DNA from: Paraburkholderia hiiakae | Lineage (GTDB): Bacteria > Pseudomonadota > Gammaproteobacteria > Burkholderiales > Burkholderiaceae | Assembly (NCBI RefSeq): GCF_904848665.1 | Contig: NZ_CAJHCQ010000008.1 | Coordinates: 248,001-312,000 of the forward strand | Direction: 5' to 3' | DNA: 64,000 nucleotides | The notes under the pieces: model-generated | Seen by the model: the letters and a program-made list of their open reading frames with translations, nothing else | Database searches by the model: none | Told to the model about the DNA's origin: nothing | Position numbers and translations under genes: made by a program | Shown here: piece after piece, positions 46,577 through 54,822 of the stretch | Position numbering within the stretch: the stretch's first letter is position 1 | Layout: each line of letters starts with the position of its first letter

Positions 46577-47681
46577 ATGGAAGCGGAACGTCTCAACGCG
46601 ATCGAAGCTCTTTTGGCGGACCTGCGCACGCGCGCGGGCGAGCTACGGGGGTATCTTTGACTACGACGTAAAAGCCCGACGGCTCGTCGAAGTCAACAGC
46701 GAACTCGAAGACCCCAACGTCTGGAACGACTCGAAACACGCCCAGGGTCTCGGCAAGGAAAAGAAACTGCTCGAGGGCGTGGTGCACGTGCTCGACGGCA
46801 TTGAGAACGACACGCGCGACACGCAGGATCTCTTCGAGATGGCCCGCGAAGAAGGCGATGAGGACACGCTCGTCGCCATCGAAACCGACGCTCAGGCGAT
46901 CGAAGCGCGCGTCGCCGACGTCGAGTTCCGCCGCATGTTCGCGAATCCCGCCGACCCGAACAACGCGTTCATCGACATCCAGGCCGGCGCCGGCGGCACC
47001 GAGGCGTGCGACTGGGCTTCCATGCTGCTGCGCCAGTACGTACGCTACTGCGAGCGCAAGGGCTTCAAGACCGAAGTGCTCGAAGAGTCCGAAGGCGACG
47101 TGGCCGGCATCAAGAGCGCGACGATCAAGGTCGAAGGCGAATACGCCTACGGGTTCCTGCGCACCGAAACCGGCATTCACCGCCTCGTGCGCAAGTCGCC
47201 TTTCGACTCGTCGGGCGGCCGCCACACGTCGTTCTCGTCGGTGTTCGTGTATCCGGAAATCGACGATTCGTTCGAGATCGAAGTCAATCCGGCCGATCTG
47301 CGCATCGACACGTACCGCGCTTCGGGCGCGGGCGGTCAGCACATCAACAAGACCGACTCCGCCGTGCGTATCACGCACGTTCCGTCGGGCATCGTCGTGC
47401 AGTGTCAGAACGACCGCTCGCAGCACCGCAACCGCGCCGAAGCCATGGCCATGCTCAAATCGCGCCTGTACGAAGCCGAAATGCGCAAGCGCCAGTCGGA
47501 GCAGGACAAGCTCGAAGCGGGCAAGTCGGACGTGGGCTGGGGCCACCAGATCCGCTCCTACGTGCTCGACAACAGCCGTATCAAGGATCTGCGCACCAAC
47601 GTCGAAATCAGCAACACCAAGGCCGTGCTCGACGGCGATCTCGACGCCTTCATCAGCGCGAGCCTGAAACAAGGCGTGTAA
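46577..47681 (+). CDS. prfB: Peptide chain release factor 2, +1 frameshifted
   Basis: Terminates translation at UGA and UAA. The coding region is join(46577..46657, 46659..47681): 27 codons, then a +1 shift at CTT-TGA-C, then the body, 367 residues in total. The codon-recognition motif SPF is in RKSPFDSSGG and the catalytic GGQ in GAGGQHINKTD. Reading through the in-frame TGA at 46658-46660 without the shift would stop the protein after 27 residues, so an automatic annotation may miss or split it. lysS follows 211 bp downstream. Confidence 0.96.
46641..46661 (+). promoter_or_regulatory. Programmed +1 frameshift site of prfB
   Basis: A Shine-Dalgarno-like GGGGG sits just before TAT-CTT-TGA-C. 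The slippery CTT codon, the UGA stop and the upstream stimulator with correct spacing match the known RF2 autoregulatory site: low RF2 lets the ribosome shift to TTG/GAC reading. Confidence 0.93.
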
Positions 47682-47892
47682 GCTTCCCGCACGCCACGCT
47701 CGCTGCAGAACACCGCATGCCGCCCTCTCCTGCTGCGCCGCCCGCAACGACCGCGAGGTGTGCGGCGCGCCGCAGGAACCGAAGTCCGCTTATCTGCGCG
47801 CGATGCGCGCCGTGTCCCGCGAAGGACCACGCCGGGGCCGCAGCCCCGAACACTCGCCGAAACACCTGCGAATCAAAGAACACCGAGCCATC

Positions 47893-49428
47893 ATGACCGA
47901 ACCGACCCAGCAGAACGCGCCCAGCGCCGCGCCCGAACTCGACGACAACCAGATCATCGCCGAGCGCCGCGAGAAACTGCGCGCGCTGCGCGAAGCAGGC
48001 GTCGCCTATCCGAACGACTTCCGCCCGACCCACCACGCCGCCGACCTGCAGCGCGACTACGCCGACACCGACAAGGACGCGCTCGAAGCCAAGCCGCTCG
48101 AAGTGGCGATCGCCGGTCGCATGATGCTCAAGCGCGTGATGGGCAAGGCGAGCTTTGCCACGGTACGTGACGGCTCGGGCCAGATCCAGTTCTTCATCAC
48201 GCCCGCCGACGTGGGCGAGGCGACTTACGATGCATTCAAGAAGTGGGACCTGGGCGATATCGTCGCGGCAAAGGGCGTGCTGTTCCGCACCAACAAGGGC
48301 GAGCTTTCGGTGCGCTGCACGGAACTGCGCCTGCTCTCGAAGGCGCTGCGTCCGCTGCCGGACAAGTTCCACGGCCTCGCCGACCAGGAAATGCGCTATC
48401 GCCAGCGCTATGTCGACCTGATCGTTACGCCCGAAGCGCGACAGACGTTCCAGGCGCGCACCAAGGCGATTTCCTCCGTGCGCCGCTTCATGGCCGACTC
48501 GGGCTTCATGGAAGTCGAAACGCCGATGCTGCACCCGATCCCGGGCGGCGCGGCCGCGAAGCCGTTCGTCACGCACCACAACGCGCTCGACATGCAGATG
48601 TTCATGCGCATCGCGCCCGAGCTGTATCTCAAGCGCCTGGTCGTGGGCGGTTTCGAGCGCGTGTTTGAAATCAACCGGAATTTCCGTAACGAAGGCGTTT
48701 CACCGCGTCACAATCCGGAATTCACGATGATGGAGTTCTACGCCGCGTACACCGACTACGCGTGGCTCATGGACTTCACCGAGCAACTGATCCGCCAGGC
48801 CGCCATCGACGCGAGCGGCACCGCCGTGCTGACGTATCAGGGCCGTGAACTCGATCTCTCGAAGCCGTTCCATCGCTTGACGATCGTCCAGGCGATCCAG
48901 AAGTACGCACCGCAGTACACGAACGAGCAACTCGCCGACGCAGCCTTCCTGCGTGCGGAACTGAAGAAGTTCGGCGTGGATGCGAACCAGCCGGCATTCC
49001 TGAACGCGGGCGCGGGCTCGCTGCAACTGGCGCTCTTCGAAGAGACTGCCGAGTCGCAACTGTGGGAGCCGACCTACATCATCGACTACCCCGTCGAAGT
49101 TTCGCCGCTTGCTCGCGCCTCGGACACGCTACCGGGCATCACCGAGCGCTTCGAGCTCTTCATCACGGGTCGCGAGATCGCCAACGGTTTCTCGGAGCTC
49201 AATGATCCGGAAGACCAGGCCGCTCGCTTCAAGAAGCAGGTCGAGCAGAAGGACGCGGGCGACGAAGAAGCGATGTTCTACGACGCCGACTACATCCGCG
49301 CGCTCGAGTACGGCATGCCCCCGACGGGCGGCTGCGGTATTGGCATCGACCGCCTGATCATGCTGCTCACGGACAGCGCAAGCATCCGCGACGTGATCCT
49401 CTTCCCGCACCTGCGCCGCGAAGACTAA
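47893..49428 (+). CDS. lysS: Lysine-tRNA ligase, class II
   Basis: 511 residues from the ATG at 47893 (MTEPTQQNAPSAAPELDDNQ). OB-fold anticodon domain at about 65-155 (LEVAIAGRMMLKRVMGKASFATVRDG), class II motif 2 FRNEGVSPRHNPEFTMMEFY and motif 3 GCGIGIDRLIMLLT. It charges tRNA-Lys. The prfB-lysS pair is conserved across proteobacteria, and the two are probably on one transcript. The frame is open upstream of the ATG. Confidence 0.97.
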   Translation: MTEPTQQNAPSAAPELDDNQIIAERREKLRALREAGVAYPNDFRPTHHAADLQRDYADTDKDALEAKPLEVAIAGRMMLKRVMGKASFATVRDGSGQIQFFITPADVGEATYDAFKKWDLGDIVAAKGVLFRTNKGELSVRCTELRLLSKALRPLPDKFHGLADQEMRYRQRYVDLIVTPEARQTFQARTKAISSVRRFMADSGFMEVETPMLHPIPGGAAAKPFVTHHNALDMQMFMRIAPELYLKRLVVGGFERVFEINRNFRNEGVSPRHNPEFTMMEFYAAYTDYAWLMDFTEQLIRQAAIDASGTAVLTYQGRELDLSKPFHRLTIVQAIQKYAPQYTNEQLADAAFLRAELKKFGVDANQPAFLNAGAGSLQLALFEETAESQLWEPTYIIDYPVEVSPLARASDTLPGITERFELFITGREIANGFSELNDPEDQAARFKKQVEQKDAGDEEAMFYDADYIRALEYGMPPTGGCGIGIDRLIMLLTDSASIRDVILFPHLRRED

Positions 49429-49450
49429 CCGGAACCTCTGCCTGACGTGA

Positions 49451-49491
49451 CGGGGCGCATGCGGTTCATACCGTATGCGCCCCGTTTCTTT
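49451..49491 (+). terminator. Terminator of the recJ-prfB-lysS unit
   Basis: CGGGGCGCAT / ATGCGCCCCG plus a few inner pairs, followed by TTTCTTT. Confidence 0.8.
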
Positions 49492-49734
49492 GTGGCATCT
49501 CCGCGCACACGTTTGTAACCATCGGTAAAATCTCCCGGCTAACGCAACGGCTGAGACGGGTACGTCAATTGCACCCGTGTGGAAAACCGCACTGCGCAAC
49601 GCTGCGCGACGATTGCGCTCTTTTCGCCGCCACGCCGCCGCAGCACAGGGTTACAAATTGAAACGCTCACAGAATTGGGTTGGCTCAAACTGCGTCTCAC
49701 AAGAGAGCCAACTCTGCCAAAGACGGAGCCTGTC

Positions 49735-50469
49735 ATGAACACCACCGATCCGACCACACCGAAACGCCGCCTTCACCCGCTTGTCGCAACCGCCGCGGCA
49801 GCCGTCATCGTCGCGAGCCTTGCGGCCACCGCGGCCATCACCGGCGTTTTCCCGAAAGCTTCCAGCACCGCCGAACAGAGCGCCCAGGTTCAGACGGGCC
49901 AGACGACCATGACGGCTTCACAGCCGCCGGCGGTCGACTCGACGAAGCCGGTGCAGGCCTCGCAATACACGCAGGACGCCCAGAATGCGCCCGCCGAGCC
50001 GCAGTCGGCGCCCCCACAAGCTCAACAGCAAGCGGCCGTGCCCGTCGCCCCGACGCAGCAGTATGGTCAACAGCCCGGCCAGCCGCCGCAGCCTTCGCAG
50101 CAGTACGCGCAGGAAGCGCCGCCCGCCCAGCCCGCATGTTCGACGTGCGGCACGGTCGTCGCGATTTCCGAGGTCAAGCAAGAAGGCCACGGCACCGGTA
50201 TCGGCGCGGTGGGTGGCGCGGTGGCCGGCGGCGTGGTCGGCAACCAGTTCGGCTCGGGTAACGGCCGCACGGCCATGACGCTGCTAGGCGCACTGGGTGG
50301 CGGCTTCGCGGGCAACTCGGTCGAAAAGCACCTGCGCAGCACGACGAGCTATTCGGTGCGCGTGCGTATGGAGAACGGCAAGATGCGCTACTTCACGTAT
50401 CACGAAGCCCCGCCGTTCCAGCAGGGCGAGCGCGTGCGCGTGGAGAACGGCACGCTGGCCGCGGGTTGA
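49735..50469 (+). CDS. Glycine-zipper 2TM domain membrane protein
   Basis: 244 residues from the ATG at 49735, with ACGGAG upstream. N-terminal hydrophobic anchor (VATAAAAVIVASLAATAAITG, about 16-36), a long Gln/Ala/Pro-rich linker, CSTCGTVVAI, and a glycine-zipper segment (GAVGGAVAGGVVGNQFGSGNG, about 156-178) resembling Rick_17kDa-type surface antigens and the SlyB family. Function unknown; probably a membrane or envelope stress protein. It ends in a strong terminator. Confidence 0.85.
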   Translation: MNTTDPTTPKRRLHPLVATAAAAVIVASLAATAAITGVFPKASSTAEQSAQVQTGQTTMTASQPPAVDSTKPVQASQYTQDAQNAPAEPQSAPPQAQQQAAVPVAPTQQYGQQPGQPPQPSQQYAQEAPPAQPACSTCGTVVAISEVKQEGHGTGIGAVGGAVAGGVVGNQFGSGNGRTAMTLLGALGGGFAGNSVEKHLRSTTSYSVRVRMENGKMRYFTYHEAPPFQQGERVRVENGTLAAG

Positions 50470-50493
50470 TTGCGCTAAAGCCGGCAGCGCAAT

Positions 50494-50531
50494 AAAAAAG
50501 GCGACTTGCCGTATTGGCAAGTCGCCTTTTT
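50494..50531 (+). terminator. Bidirectional terminator, glycine-zipper gene / iscX
   Basis: AAAAGGCGACTTGCC / GGCAAGTCGCCTTTT, 15-bp stem, 5-nt loop, A-run on one side and T-run on the other. It should close both the plus gene and the isc operon. Confidence 0.93.
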
Positions 50532-50559
50532 CCCGTCTGCTTCCCGGGCATGCCGGAAA

Positions 50560-50757
50560 TCAGTAGTCCGCGTCTTCGATCCACGCAGCCTGGATCGCCT
50601 CGAGAATCTTCTCGTTCGAGCGCTCGGGGTCGTCGTCGAAACCGTCGAGCTGAGTGATCCAGCGGTGCAGATCGGTGAAGCGCACGTACTGCGGATCCAC
50701 TTCTGGATGGGTGTCCGTCAAGGCCATCGCGATGTCCTGCGTATCGGTCCATTTCAT
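50560..50757 (-). CDS. iscX: Fe-S assembly protein IscX
   Basis: 65 residues, MKWTDTQDIAMALTDTHPEV, with acidic patches (DGFDDDPERS). IscX/YfhJ binds IscS and is thought to regulate iron delivery to the isc machinery. It lies 30 bp downstream of fdx, the final gene of the operon as in E. coli. Small and easily missed. Confidence 0.93.
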   Translation of the reverse strand: MKWTDTQDIAMALTDTHPEVDPQYVRFTDLHRWITQLDGFDDDPERSNEKILEAIQAAWIEDADY

Positions 50758-50787
50758 GGCTGCGCGCTCCTCCTGGTGTTCAGTGGC

Positions 50788-51129
50788 TCAGTGGTTTTCC
50801 TTCGCGTGGTTGATCGAGTAACGCGGAATCTCGACCACCAGGTCGTCGTTCGCCGGCACGATGGCCTGACACGACAGCCGCGACGTCGGCTCGAGTCCCC
50901 ACGCCTTGTCGAGGAGATCGTCTTCGTCTTCCTCGGACGGCACGAGCGCATCGAACCCTTCGCGCACGATCACGTGACAGGTCGTGCAGGCACACGACTT
51001 CTCGCATGCGTGCTCGATTTCGATGCCGTGTTCGAGCAGCGCGTCGCACACGCTCTCGCCCGGTTTGGCGTCGATGACCGCGCCCTCAGGGCACAGTTCG
51101 ACATGAGGCAGCACCACGATTTGAGGCAT
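50788..51129 (-). CDS. fdx: ISC-type [2Fe-2S] ferredoxin
   Basis: 113 residues from the ATG at 51127-51129 (MPQIVVLPHVELCPEG), preceded by GGAAA. The [2Fe-2S] ligands are CEKSCACTTC (C-X5-C-X2-C) and a distal Cys in SRLSCQAIV. It supplies electrons for cluster assembly and reductive coupling on IscU/IscA. It is between hscA and iscX. Confidence 0.95.
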   Translation of the reverse strand: MPQIVVLPHVELCPEGAVIDAKPGESVCDALLEHGIEIEHACEKSCACTTCHVIVREGFDALVPSEEDEDDLLDKAWGLEPTSRLSCQAIVPANDDLVVEIPRYSINHAKENH

Positions 51130-51312
51130 TGTGATTTCCGTATCCAATAACTTTCATATCGGGCGCATGCCCCGCCTCCGACGGCGCATGTGCCCATTCT
51201 ACTGTCGGTGCGCGCTCTGCCACATCGGGAAAGCACGCACGCGCGCGCCGTTTGCTAACGACGCGTTCGCCTTTAAGCTGTTGAGGTTTCAGCCGCGCTT
51301 TTAACCGCGCCT

Positions 51313-53184
51313 TTAGCCAATCTCGTCGAGCCTCTTGCCCGCCAGCGCGCGCTTGATGCCCTTGTCCATGCGACGCGCAGCGAACTCGTCGGTGCCTTCG
51401 GAAAGCGCCTTCGTCGCCGCTTCGATCGCGCCGGCGTCGTCGCCCTGCGCGACTTGCGCGAGCGCGGCGATCAGCACGCCGACTTGCGTGCGCTCGGCTT
51501 CGTCGAGCAGTTCGCCATCGGCGCCCAGAGCGGCGGTCGTCGCTTCGATGATGCGTTGCGCCTCGACCTGTGCCTCGCGCAGCGCGCGGGCGTGCATGTC
51601 GACTTCGGCGGTCTTGAAGCTGTCTTCGAGCATGCGGGCCACGTCGTCATCGGCGAGACCGTAGGACGGCTTCACCACCACCGACGCTTCCACGCCCGAG
51701 AGCTGCTCGCGCGCGAACACGGACAAGAGGCCGTCCGCATCCACCTGGTAAGTCACGCGAATGCGCGCCGCGCCCGCCACCATCGGGGGAATGCCGCGCA
51801 GCTCGAAACGCGCAAGCGAGCGGCAGTCGGCGACGAGCTCGCGCTCGCCTTGCACGACGTGAATCGCCATGGCCGTCTGGCCGTCCTTGAAGGTCGTGAA
51901 GTCCTGCGCGCGCGCGACCGGAATGGTCGAATTACGCGGGATGATCTTCTCGACGAGGCCGCCCATCGTCTCCACACCGAGCGAGAGCGGAATGACGTCG
52001 AGCAGCAGCCAGTCGTCCTCGCCGCCGCGGTTGCCCGCGAGCAGGTCGGCCTGGATCGCGGCGCCGAGCGCGACGACCTGGTCCGGGTCCAGATTCGTGA
52101 GTGGCGCCTGGCCGAAGTGCTGTTCCACCGCCCGGCGGATCACAGGCATGCGCGTCGCGCCGCCAACCAGCACCACGCCCTTCACGTCCTTCGCGGTCAC
52201 CTTGGCGTCGCGCAGCGCCTTCTTCGTCGGTGTGAGCGTGCGCTGCACGAGCGCTTGCGTGAGCGCTTCGAAGCGCGGCTCGTCGATCGTCAGCGCGATC
52301 TGCTTACCGCTCGACAGCGTCGCCTCGATGCGCGCCTCAGGCGCGGACGAGAGCGCTTCCTTCGCATCGCGCACGCGGTCGAGCAACAGGCGCACGTCTT
52401 CGGGTGCGAGTGTCGCGCGCTCGATCCCGGACTGCTCCAGCACATATGCGAAGAGCGCGTGGTCGAAATCGTCGCCGCCAAGCGCCGAATCGCCGCCGGC
52501 CGCCAGCACTTCGAACACGCCCTTCGTGAGCTTGAGAATCGACAGGTCGAACGTGCCGCCGCCGAGGTCGTAGACCGCGTAGAGGCCTTCGGCGCCGTTG
52601 TCGAGTCCGTAGGCAATCGCCGCCGCAGTCGGCTCGTTGAGCAGACGCAACACGTTCAGCCCCGCGAGACGCGCTGCGTCCTTGGTCGCCTGGCGCTGCG
52701 CTTCGTCGAAATACGCAGGCACCGTGATGACGGCGCCGACGAGTTCGTCGCCGAGCGTGTCTTCGGCGCGCTGGCGCAGCGTCGCGAGAATTTCCGCCGA
52801 GACTTCGACGGGGCTTTTCACGCCGTCCACGGTCTGGATCTGCACCATGCCCGGCGCGTCGACGAAGTCGTACGGCGCGTTCGCCGCGCCTTCGACTTCG
52901 GACTTGCCGCGGCCCATGAAGCGCTTGACCGAAACGATCGTGTTACGCGGATCGGTGGCGGCTTGCGCCTTCGCCGTGTGGCCGATGCGACGGCCGCCAT
53001 TCGCGAGATAGCGCACGACCGAGGGCAGCAGCGCGTGACCGTCTTCGTCGGGCAGCACGTCGGGCACGCCGCTGCGCACGGCCGCGACCAGCGAGTTCGT
53101 CGTGCCGAGGTCGATGCCGACGGCGAGTCGCCGCTGATGCGGCGCCGGCGCCATGCCGGGTTCGGAGATTTGCAGTAAGGCCAT
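51313..53184 (-). CDS. hscA: Fe-S cluster chaperone HscA
   Basis: 623 residues, Hsp70 family. The ATPase domain begins VGIDLGTTNSLVAAV, with VYDLGGGTFDLSILKL and VVLVGGATRMPVIRR; the C-terminal substrate domain starts near residue 400 (DVIPLSLGVETMGG). HscA binds the LPPVK motif of IscU with HscB and promotes cluster transfer. It follows hscB with a 50-bp gap. Confidence 0.97.
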   Translation of the reverse strand: MALLQISEPGMAPAPHQRRLAVGIDLGTTNSLVAAVRSGVPDVLPDEDGHALLPSVVRYLANGGRRIGHTAKAQAATDPRNTIVSVKRFMGRGKSEVEGAANAPYDFVDAPGMVQIQTVDGVKSPVEVSAEILATLRQRAEDTLGDELVGAVITVPAYFDEAQRQATKDAARLAGLNVLRLLNEPTAAAIAYGLDNGAEGLYAVYDLGGGTFDLSILKLTKGVFEVLAAGGDSALGGDDFDHALFAYVLEQSGIERATLAPEDVRLLLDRVRDAKEALSSAPEARIEATLSSGKQIALTIDEPRFEALTQALVQRTLTPTKKALRDAKVTAKDVKGVVLVGGATRMPVIRRAVEQHFGQAPLTNLDPDQVVALGAAIQADLLAGNRGGEDDWLLLDVIPLSLGVETMGGLVEKIIPRNSTIPVARAQDFTTFKDGQTAMAIHVVQGERELVADCRSLARFELRGIPPMVAGAARIRVTYQVDADGLLSVFAREQLSGVEASVVVKPSYGLADDDVARMLEDSFKTAEVDMHARALREAQVEAQRIIEATTAALGADGELLDEAERTQVGVLIAALAQVAQGDDAGAIEAATKALSEGTDEFAARRMDKGIKRALAGKRLDEIG

Positions 53185-53234
53185 CTGTGTGATCTGCTTT
53201 TTAACCTGATGGGCGCGAGCGCCCGATTTCCGTT

Positions 53235-53783
53235 TCAGCCTTCGAGACGCTCGATCTGCGAGTCGATCTCGCCCGCCACGCGCTCGATGAACATGAGCTG
53301 GCGCACCGCCTCGGCCGCCGGCTGGTTCGAGCCGCTGTCGAGCAGCGCCGCGAGCTTCGTGAAGCGCACGCGTTCGTCGTCGCGCAGTTCACCCGCGAGC
53401 GCATCGAGTGCATCGACGTTCTTCGCGCCGACCGCGTCTTCGATCGCCTCGCGCCACTCCATCTGCTGCATGAGGAATGCCGGCTCCATCGCGGTGTTGT
53501 TCTCCGCGCCAACGTCGATACCGCGCAGATGCAGCAGATATTTCGCGCGCTTGAGCGGATCGCGCAGGGTCTGATACGCCTCGTTCGTGCGCGTGGCCCA
53601 TTGCATGGCGATGCGCTTTTGCGCCTCGCCGGCCGCGGCGAAGCGGTCGGGATGCACCTGCGCCTGCACCGTTCGGTAGGCATGGTCGAGCGCGTTCGCA
53701 TCGATCTCGAACTGCTCGGGCAGGCCGAACAGCACGAAGTGGCTATCGGAGAGCGACCGGGAAGGCGTGGAAGGCGTGCTCAT
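53235..53783 (-). CDS. hscB: Fe-S cluster co-chaperone HscB
   Basis: 182 residues: a J-domain with HPD (AQVHPDRFAAAGEAQ, residue ~44-46) and the C-terminal three-helix domain that binds IscU. It activates HscA ATPase. It is separated from iscA by a terminator-like hairpin at 53820-53844. Confidence 0.95.
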   Translation of the reverse strand: MSTPSTPSRSLSDSHFVLFGLPEQFEIDANALDHAYRTVQAQVHPDRFAAAGEAQKRIAMQWATRTNEAYQTLRDPLKRAKYLLHLRGIDVGAENNTAMEPAFLMQQMEWREAIEDAVGAKNVDALDALAGELRDDERVRFTKLAALLDSGSNQPAAEAVRQLMFIERVAGEIDSQIERLEG

Positions 53784-53819
53784 CGGGCTGGAACGTTCTT
53801 GTGGGGGGCCATCAAAATC

Positions 53820-53844
53820 AAAAAGGCGGCACAGGCCGCCTTTT
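53820..53844 (-). terminator. Terminator-like hairpin inside the isc operon
   Basis: On the minus strand GGCGGC-CTGT-GCCGCC is followed by TTTTT and then TGATTTTGA. It lies between iscA and hscB. It could lower transcription of hscBA-fdx-iscX relative to iscRSUA, or act as a processing point. Confidence 0.75.
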
Positions 53845-53861
53845 CACCGCAGGGCGCGGGC

Positions 53862-54185
53862 TCAAATGCGGAAGGACTCGCCGCAGCCGCACTCGTCCTT
53901 CACATTCGGGTTGTTGAACCGGAAGCCTTCGTTCAGGCCTTCGCGCACAAAGTCCAGCTGCGTGCCGTCGATATAGGCGAGGCTCTTCGGGTCGACGATG
54001 ACCTTCACGCCGTGGCTCTCGAAGACGTTGTCCTCGGGTGCGAGCTCGTCGACGTACTCGAGCTTGTACGCCAGGCCCGAGCAGCCCGTCGTGCGCACGC
54101 CAAGACGCAGGCCCACGCCCTTGCCGCGACGGGTCAGGTACTTTTGCACGTGCTGTGCCGCTTTTTCAGTCAACGTAATTGCCAT
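53862..54185 (-). CDS. iscA: A-type Fe-S carrier IscA
   Basis: 107 residues, MAITLTEKAAQHVQKYLTRRG. The three cysteines are seen as TTGCSGLAYKLEY and the C-terminal GCGESF (C-X-C). It carries iron or [4Fe-4S] clusters to client proteins. Between iscU and hscB. Confidence 0.96.
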   Translation of the reverse strand: MAITLTEKAAQHVQKYLTRRGKGVGLRLGVRTTGCSGLAYKLEYVDELAPEDNVFESHGVKVIVDPKSLAYIDGTQLDFVREGLNEGFRFNNPNVKDECGCGESFRI

Positions 54186-54233
54186 AGCATCTTCGCCGCG
54201 CCTCGCGCCGCCCGGTTAGGCTTTCGCCTTCCC

Positions 54234-54249
54234 TTGCGTCGCGACGCAA
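54234..54249 (-). repeat. 16-bp palindrome between iscU and iscA
   Basis: TTGCGTCGCGACGCAA is a perfect palindrome in the iscU-iscA gap. It could be a protein-binding site or RNA element. Confidence 0.45.
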
Positions 54250-54276
54250 CCCTGCTGCATCCAGAATCGTTAGTCC

Positions 54277-54300
54277 AAGGGCGCCGAGCTCCGGCGCCTT
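54277..54300 (-). repeat. GC hairpin after iscU
   Basis: GCGCCG and CGGCGC, with flanking AAG/CTT pairs, form a hairpin 20 bp after the iscU stop, without a T-run. Possible RNA stabiliser. Confidence 0.45.
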
Positions 54301-54319
54301 CCTGCATCCGCTGCTGCGC

Positions 54320-54724
54320 TTACGCCGCGTCAGCCTTCGCTTCAGTCGTGTGACGCTGGCGATAGTCCGCAACCGCGGCCTTGATCGCGTCTTCCGCGAG
54401 AATCGAGCAGTGGATCTTCACCGGCGGCAGTGCCAGTTCTTCGGCGATGTGCGTGTTCTTGATGTCGAGCGCCTGGTCAAGCGTCTTGCCTTTCACCCAC
54501 TCGGTCACGAGCGAGCTCGAGGCGATCGCCGAGCCGCAGCCGTAGGTCTTGAACTTCGCGTCTTCGATCACGCCGTCCGCGCCCACACGGATCTGCAGCT
54601 TCATCACGTCGCCGCACGCCGGCGCGCCGACCATGCCGGTGCCCACCGCGTCGTCGTCCTTCGCGAACGAGCCGACGTTGCGCGGGTTTTCGTAGTGGTC
54701 CAGAACCTTGTCGCTATATGCCAT
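54320..54724 (-). CDS. iscU: Fe-S cluster scaffold IscU
   Basis: 134 residues from the ATG at 54722-54724, preceded by AAGGAG; a GTG two codons upstream is less likely. The cluster ligands are ACGDVMKLQI (Cys ~37, Asp ~39), TYGCGSAI (Cys ~63) and IHCSIL (Cys ~106), with LPPVK, the HscA recognition motif, near 99-103. It builds clusters from IscS sulfur. Confidence 0.97.
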   Translation of the reverse strand: MAYSDKVLDHYENPRNVGSFAKDDDAVGTGMVGAPACGDVMKLQIRVGADGVIEDAKFKTYGCGSAIASSSLVTEWVKGKTLDQALDIKNTHIAEELALPPVKIHCSILAEDAIKAAVADYRQRHTTEAKADAA

Positions 54725-54822
54725 GATCACACTCCTTCAATTCGTTGGCCGCGCTGCATGCAGTTGTCTGCTCGTTGCGCTGCGGCCGGTTCGTTATTCG
54801 ATACTGACTGCGCGATGCTGCT

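Noticed and set aside
51454..53178. Plus-strand frame of 574 codons across hscA
   Set aside because: Antisense shadow of an intact Hsp70 gene.
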